Assembly: GCF_024347095.1 (NCBI RefSeq)
Contig: NZ_AP024903.1
Span: forward strand, 3,100,001 to 3,164,000
DNA: 64,000 bases
Reading direction: 5' to 3'
From: Vibrio rhizosphaerae
GTDB lineage: Bacteria > Pseudomonadota > Gammaproteobacteria > Enterobacterales > Vibrionaceae
Position numbers and translations under genes: made by a program. Below, piece after piece: positions 59,636-64,000 of the stretch. The notes below the pieces were generated by a model that saw only the letters and a program-made list of their open reading frames with translations, was not told the DNA's origin and made no database searches. The first letter of the stretch is position 1, and each line of letters starts with the position of its first letter.

Positions 59636-60421
59636 TTATTTACTCGTCTTCTTAGCGGCATCCGCTTTTTCAACTTTCAACAACTCAACTTCAAACACCA
59701 GGGTTGAATCAGCAGGAATCGACGGAGTATCTCTGTCGCCATAAGCCAGTTCAGGTGGAATGACAAACTTGTATTTAGCGCCAACTTTCATCAGCTGAAC
59801 ACCTTCCGTCCAACCGGGAATGACACGGTCCAGCGGGAATGTAGCAGGTTCACCACGATCATAAGAGCTATCGAACTGAGTCCCATCGATCAATGTCCCT
59901 TTATAATGGACTTGAACTGTATCGGTCGCTTTTGGTGTCTCACCAGTCCCTTTTGTGATCACTTGATACAACAGTCCTGACTTGGTTTTCTTCACACCAT
60001 CTTGTTTTTCAAATTTGGCACGGAAATCATCACCGGCTTTTTTGTTCGCTTCAGCTTTCTCTTTGGCTTTTGTTGTTGCCAATGTATTTAGCCGTTTATC
60101 GAAATCTTCCAATGCTTTACGAGCATCTTCATCTGTCATCGCTGATTTATCAGCGAAGGCATTTTGAATCCCTTGCAGCACGATATCTTTGTCCAGAGTA
60201 ATGCCATATTCTTTCGGCTTTTCAAGACTTGTATTCAGATAATTAGCAAAAGAGACACCGATAGCATACGCTGCTTTTTCATCATCTGACTTAAACTGGA
60301 CCGCTGCTGGTTTAGCTGCATCTTGAGTTGCAGCTTGAGTTTCTTGTTTTTCTTTATCTTGGCAACCAGCTGCAAGTATTACAGCGGCCGCAAGAAACGA
60401 TACTTTTAACAATGATTTCAT
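59636..60421 (-). CDS. fkpA: FKBP-type peptidyl-prolyl isomerase, lipoprotein form
   Basis: Envelope chaperone that isomerises X-Pro bonds. 261 residues: a lipoprotein signal with lipobox LAAGC (Cys20), a dimerising helical domain (about 45-140; DDEKAAYAIGVSFANYL) and an FKBP domain (about 145-255) with VQVHYKGTLIDGTQFDSSYDR, FPLDRVIPGWTEGVQ and IPPELAYGD active-site segments. The lipobox is a difference from the soluble periplasmic FkpA of E. coli. Divergent from the WD40 gene. Confidence 0.93.
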   Translation of the reverse strand: MKSLLKVSFLAAAVILAAGCQDKEKQETQAATQDAAKPAAVQFKSDDEKAAYAIGVSFANYLNTSLEKPKEYGITLDKDIVLQGIQNAFADKSAMTDEDARKALEDFDKRLNTLATTKAKEKAEANKKAGDDFRAKFEKQDGVKKTKSGLLYQVITKGTGETPKATDTVQVHYKGTLIDGTQFDSSYDRGEPATFPLDRVIPGWTEGVQLMKVGAKYKFVIPPELAYGDRDTPSIPADSTLVFEVELLKVEKADAAKKTSK

Positions 60422-60559
60422 TCAATTCTCCAAATACGTGGGCAAACCTTTTGTAATTACTCATAATTTCTTGACTAAAACTGATGAGCAACACATTGTT
60501 ATATAAATATAACGTGATGTGATTCGAATGTCTTTAACTCTCAATGGAAATTCAGACTG

Positions 60560-61540
60560 ATGCGAATATTTTCCCTTTATCTATTCATGTTAATTGTCAG
60601 TGTGACGTTAAATGGGTGCTTTTTCTTCACATCTCCTGTTCAAAAATGGGAGATCACCCCAGAAGGCGCAACGGCTTTCGGCCTAAGTCGAGATGGTCGC
60701 TTTGCTCTGACCTATTCTCAAAAAAATCAGCTCCAGCTCTGGGATCTTTCCGAAAACAAGCGGCTCGCGCTACTTGGCTCCCTCGATCAACAAAATAGCA
60801 CTGTGACCAAAATTAGAATTTCAGACAACGATCGCTATGCCGTTACAGCCGGACAGAATAACTTCGCGGTCTGGGACTTAGCTTGGACACAGTCTAAAGG
60901 GCTCTGGTCTATTTCAGACGGACTCATCAGAGATATTGATCTCTCAAAAGATGGAGAACAAGTTCTTATGGGTCTATCCAATGGAAAAGCCATTTACGTG
61001 GACTTAGTCAGCGGAAGACGCATGGAGTTCCTTGCACATCACGAGAAAGTGAACTCTGTTGCATTATCCCCCAATGGACGTTTTGCCCTAACCGGCGGTA
61101 ACGACTATCAGGCTTATCTATGGGATACAAAATCAGGTCAAATACTAAGAAAGTTTGAACATGAACAACGTGTTGTGCGGGTCGCATTGCAGAGAGACGG
61201 CAAGTTTGCATTTACATCCGATGGCGGAAATGAGGCCAGAGTGTGGGATTTACATTCAGGTCAAGAAGTATCCCATCTCCACAGTTTTGCCAGACAACTT
61301 ATATTTTCTACCGTTCGATTTTCTGATGATGGGGCACAGCTCATTACCGGGACGCCTTCCGGCTATGTTGCCGTCTGGGATACACAAAGCGGTAAACAAC
61401 TTGCTAAATTTTCAACGGAACCGCCAAAAGTAGATCCACCACCACGTTCTGTCGTGTATGATGTGGCCTTTGATCAACAGCATCGTGTCATATCAGCAAA
61501 CTCAGCTGGTATTGCAGAAGCTTGGGAACTGAATGAGTAA
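60560..61540 (+). CDS. WD40-repeat lipoprotein
   Basis: 326-residue beta-propeller protein. Residues 1-20 are a lipoprotein signal with LNGC (Cys20). At least five WD-like blades can be seen, for example LQLWDLSE, FAVWDLAW, AYLWDTKSG, ARVWDLHSG and VAVWDTQSG, preceded by the common (R)FALTGG strands. Such propellers usually scaffold protein contacts; no partner is evident. Its end overlaps slyX by 8 bases, so the two are coupled. Conserved beside slyX and fkpA in related genomes; function unknown. Confidence 0.88.
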   Translation: MRIFSLYLFMLIVSVTLNGCFFFTSPVQKWEITPEGATAFGLSRDGRFALTYSQKNQLQLWDLSENKRLALLGSLDQQNSTVTKIRISDNDRYAVTAGQNNFAVWDLAWTQSKGLWSISDGLIRDIDLSKDGEQVLMGLSNGKAIYVDLVSGRRMEFLAHHEKVNSVALSPNGRFALTGGNDYQAYLWDTKSGQILRKFEHEQRVVRVALQRDGKFAFTSDGGNEARVWDLHSGQEVSHLHSFARQLIFSTVRFSDDGAQLITGTPSGYVAVWDTQSGKQLAKFSTEPPKVDPPPRSVVYDVAFDQQHRVISANSAGIAEAWELNE

Positions 61541-61772
61541 TAAAATGGCCGCCGCAGAAATAGAACGACTAGAAGCTCGAATCAATGATTTGGAGTGCCA
61601 GTTGGCATTTCAGGAAGATACTGTTGAGGCACTCAATCAAGCACTCAGCCAGCAGCAGCAAACGATTTCCCGGATGCAGGATCAAATGAAGTTCATTGCC
61701 GGAAAGCTCAAAAACGTTGGCGAATCACCGGTTGCAGATCAATCCCAAGAGACCCCGCCACCCCATTATTGA
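61533..61772 (+). CDS. slyX: SlyX family protein
   Basis: 79-residue coiled-coil protein. Residues 8-65 are helical heptads (IERLEARINDLECQLAFQEDTVEALNQAL region) and the end is proline-rich (ETPPPHY), both hallmarks of SlyX. Function unknown. Starts inside the end of the WD40 gene. Confidence 0.92.
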   Translation: MSNKMAAAEIERLEARINDLECQLAFQEDTVEALNQALSQQQQTISRMQDQMKFIAGKLKNVGESPVADQSQETPPPHY

Positions 61773-61804
61773 CTTAACCAATAATAAGCCAACACCTGAG
61801 TTAT

Positions 61805-61993
61805 CTAATACAGATAAAAATAGACAATCACAATCCCGGCAACAACGAGGCAACCGCCGATTCGTCGTAGCAAAGAATTGGGTTGTTGGCTTAACTGGGA
61901 GATCATGCGGCGCCAGCCATCGGGCGTCAGTAATGGACCAAGTCCTTCAGCAATCAGCAATAAACCGACGGCTAACCATATTGAATGCGACAT
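61805..61993 (-). CDS. yjeT: YjeT-like DUF2065 inner-membrane protein
   Basis: 62-residue protein with two membrane segments (about 3-20 and 43-60) and the family strings SIWLAVGLLLIAEGLGPLL and RRIGGCLVVAG. In E. coli it follows hflC too. The start at 61993 aligns with the family; an ATG at 62008 is an alternative. Function unknown. Confidence 0.88.
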   Translation of the reverse strand: MSHSIWLAVGLLLIAEGLGPLLTPDGWRRMISQLSQQPNSLLRRIGGCLVVAGIVIVYFYLY

Positions 61994-62011
61994 AAAATTT
62001 GATTCCATAAA

Positions 62012-62035
62012 TAAAGGCTCCGAAAGGAGCCTTTA
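62012..62035 (-). terminator. Hairpin between hflC and yjeT
   Basis: 10-bp stem TAAAGGCTCC with its complement, GAAA-type loop, followed by ATTTAT on the minus strand. Probably terminates or attenuates hflKC transcription before yjeT. Confidence 0.7.
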
Positions 62036-62050
62036 TACTATGCTTGGTTC

Positions 62051-63031
62051 TTATTTTGTATTTTTACCTTTTGAGTTTTTCATATAACGGAAAAACTCAC
62101 TGTCCGGATCAAGCACCAAAATATCACTTTTCTGGTTGAAAGACTCTTCATAAGCCTTTAAAGAACGCAGGAAAGTAAAGAACTCAGGATCTTGACTGTA
62201 TGAATCCGCATAAATTTTAGCAGCTTTCGCATCTGCTTCACCACGGGTTACACGAGCCGTTTTATCGGCCTCAGCCAGAATCGTTGCTACCTCAAGCTCT
62301 GCCTGAGCCTTGATGATTTCCGCTTTCTCACGGCCTTGAGAACGGTGTTTACGAGCGACTGACTCACGTTCCGCTCTCATCCGTTTATAAATCGACTCAC
62401 TGATTTCATCTGGCAAGTTGATCTTTTTCATCCGAAAATCAACAACGTAAACACCTAAATCTTTCATCGCACTTTCACGGGTACTCAGCAAAACTTCTTC
62501 CATAATCTGGTCACGCTGACCATCAATTTTCAAAGCTTCTTTTGCTGCTTCCGTTGTCACGACGTCTGCATTCTCGCTGTCAGGTAAAACATTATTATCA
62601 TCCAGCGGACCGGATACGATCTGTTTGATCTCTCGAGAACCGATCTCCGAACGTAATACGTCCGTTACCTTTCTCTCCAACAACGCTTCAGCCGTTAAAG
62701 AACTCCCGCCTCCCGTTGCCAGATAATAAGTACCAAAATCCTGAATCCGCCATTTCACATAAGAATCGATAATGACATCTTTTTTCTCGGCCGTCACAAA
62801 GCGGTCAGAACGTCCATCCATGGTCTGGATTCGGGCTTCAAGCACTTTTACCCGGTCAAATAAAGGCATTTTAAAATGCAGGCCTGGATCATAGATACGG
62901 GCAATTTCACCATCTTTTAAAACGCGTCCAAAGCGAACGACAATACCGCGTTCTCCTTCATGAATGACGAACACAGACATGAGGAAAACGATCAGAAGGA
63001 GCACCAATACAGGGATTATTAACTTACGCAT
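62051..63031 (-). CDS. hflC: Protease modulator HflC
   Basis: 326-residue inner-membrane SPFH/prohibitin protein that, with HflK, forms a cage around the FtsH protease and tunes its activity. N-terminal anchor (3-24), then the SPFH domain (EGERGIVVRFGRVLKDG...YDPGLHFKMPLFDRV), then a long helix rich in Ala/Glu (about 225-290). Starts 2 nt after the hflK stop. Confidence 0.96.
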   Translation of the reverse strand: MRKLIIPVLVLLLIVFLMSVFVIHEGERGIVVRFGRVLKDGEIARIYDPGLHFKMPLFDRVKVLEARIQTMDGRSDRFVTAEKKDVIIDSYVKWRIQDFGTYYLATGGGSSLTAEALLERKVTDVLRSEIGSREIKQIVSGPLDDNNVLPDSENADVVTTEAAKEALKIDGQRDQIMEEVLLSTRESAMKDLGVYVVDFRMKKINLPDEISESIYKRMRAERESVARKHRSQGREKAEIIKAQAELEVATILAEADKTARVTRGEADAKAAKIYADSYSQDPEFFTFLRSLKAYEESFNQKSDILVLDPDSEFFRYMKNSKGKNTK

Positions 63032-63033
63032 TC

Positions 63034-64000
63034 TTAGTATCTCCCTTGTCGTGAACCAGTGCGTGACTGAGCATCATCTTGATTATCACTTTTCTGAGAT
63101 TCAAGTTCGATATGATCATAAAGTGGGGATGACTTCAAATCTCTCTTGGTTTGCGTTTCCCCCTTCCCTGACAATTTATCAATTGGCAGATAGAGCAAAT
63201 TACCACTCGACTTCGAATCAATCAGAACTTTCGATGAATGAGAATAGACAGCCTGCATAGTATCAATATACAAACGATTTCTTGTCACTTCTGGCGCAGC
63301 CTTATATTCAGGCAGGAGCTTGGCAAACTGAGCAACCTGACCATAAGCTTCATTCAACACTCGCTCGCTATACCCTTGCGCTTCTTTCTTCAGACGCTCA
63401 GCACGACCGGTTGCTTTAGGAAGTACCTCATTCTTATAGGCTTCCGCTTCACGAATGAAACGCTCTTCATCTTCTCGGGCTGCGATGGCGTCATCAAATG
63501 CATCTTTAACTTGCTCCGGTGGACGTGCAGACTGGAAGTTCACATCAACAATCGTTAAGCCCATATCATATTTCTTAATGATGTCGTTTAATGTGTTTTG
63601 AGTCGTTTCACGAATCTGCTGACGACCACTGGTCAGAATGCTATCCATCAATGAGTCACCAATGACGGCACGCAATGCCGAGTCCGTTGCCTGACGTAAA
63701 CTATCGTCAGCACTTGTGACTTGATAGAGATATTTGTACGGATCGGCTACCCGATACTGAATATCCATCGCAACGGTGACCACATTCTCATCTTTTGTCA
63801 GCATCAGACCGGTTGCCCGTAACGAACGGATAGCCTGCACATTGACAGGTTCCACTTCATCAATAAAGCGGGCCCGCCAGTTCAAACCAGGACTGACGAT
63901 GTGATCAAACTTACCCAATCTCAGTAAAACGCCGCGTTCGGCTTCACCGATAGTATAAAATCCGGAGAAAAACCAAATTGCAACAGCAATAACAGCAATG
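63034..64000 (-). CDS. hflK: Protease modulator HflK, 3' part (cut by window edge)
   Basis: Partner of HflC in the FtsH-regulating complex. The frame runs past base 64000; about 322 residues are visible, beginning inside the membrane anchor (AVAIWFFSGFYTIGEAERGVLLRLG). Then come the SPFH domain (SPGLNWRARFIDEVEPVNVQ), AREDEERFIREAEAY and NRLYIDTMQAVYS. The missing part is the Gly-rich N-terminus. An internal ATG at 63918 is not the start. Confidence 0.96.
   Translation of the reverse strand, partial: IAVIAVAIWFFSGFYTIGEAERGVLLRLGKFDHIVSPGLNWRARFIDEVEPVNVQAIRSLRATGLMLTKDENVVTVAMDIQYRVADPYKYLYQVTSADDSLRQATDSALRAVIGDSLMDSILTSGRQQIRETTQNTLNDIIKKYDMGLTIVDVNFQSARPPEQVKDAFDDAIAAREDEERFIREAEAYKNEVLPKATGRAERLKKEAQGYSERVLNEAYGQVAQFAKLLPEYKAAPEVTRNRLYIDTMQAVYSHSSKVLIDSKSSGNLLYLPIDKLSGKGETQTKRDLKSSPLYDHIELESQKSDNQDDAQSRTGSRQGRY

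Overview
The window looks like a chromosome segment from a gammaproteobacterium of the genus Vibrio. Both flanks carry the conserved order known from Vibrio (and partly from E. coli): cysJ, pspG and dusA on the left; zur, pgi, yjbQ, dnaB, rpsF-priB-rpsR-rplI, bfr/bfd, tuf-fusA-rpsG-rpsL, tusBCD, a YheO-type regulator, fkpA, slyX, yjeT and hflC/hflK on the right. The genus call is inference from synteny and protein recall; no search was run.

Left flank (1-2974, minus strand): the 5' part of cysJ, a 78-aa unknown gene, pspG with a candidate sigma-54 promoter, and dusA. Accessory block (about 2975-44590), lying exactly between dusA and zur, which are close neighbours in related genomes: a secreted von Willebrand A protein (+); a minus-strand group of desaturase, LysE-type exporter, [2Fe-2S] ferredoxin and free-standing B3/B4 tRNA-editing-like domain; then a SyrD/PvdE-type peptide exporter and three giant non-ribosomal peptide synthetase (NRPS) genes (8985-42946) read towards the exporter; then 1.6 kb of very AT-rich DNA without a convincing gene.

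The NRPS genes form one assembly line of ten modules in gene order: 4 + 4 + 2, ending in two thioesterase domains. Reading the ten specificity positions by eye gives Gly-Ser-Ser-Val / Val-Gly-Ser-Val / X-Ser. Three condensation domains are of the dual epimerisation/condensation type, so residues 2, 5 and probably 9 should be D. The first synthetase opens with a condensation domain, so the chain probably begins with an acyl or aryl group. Oppositely charged protein ends (acidic tail/basic head, then basic tail/acidic head) fit the order NRPS1-NRPS2-NRPS3. Four serine A-PCP units are near-identical 1,720-bp DNA blocks and two valine units share about 1,057 bp, which points to recent internal duplication or gene conversion. 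I do not recognise the product.

Right flank (44594-64000): zur overlaps a cheX-like gene (+); pgi (-), yjbQ (+), dnaB (-) and an outer-membrane DUF481 protein (+) follow. The rest is mainly translation machinery on the minus strand (rplI-rpsR-priB-rpsF; tuf-fusA-rpsG-rpsL with tusBCD and the YheO-type regulator upstream), iron storage (bfr, bfd with a candidate Fur box), the lipoprotein isomerase fkpA, a WD40 lipoprotein plus slyX (+), yjeT and hflC/hflK, the last cut by the window end. Several hairpin terminators separate these units. I see no tRNA, rRNA, CRISPR array, transposase or integrase.
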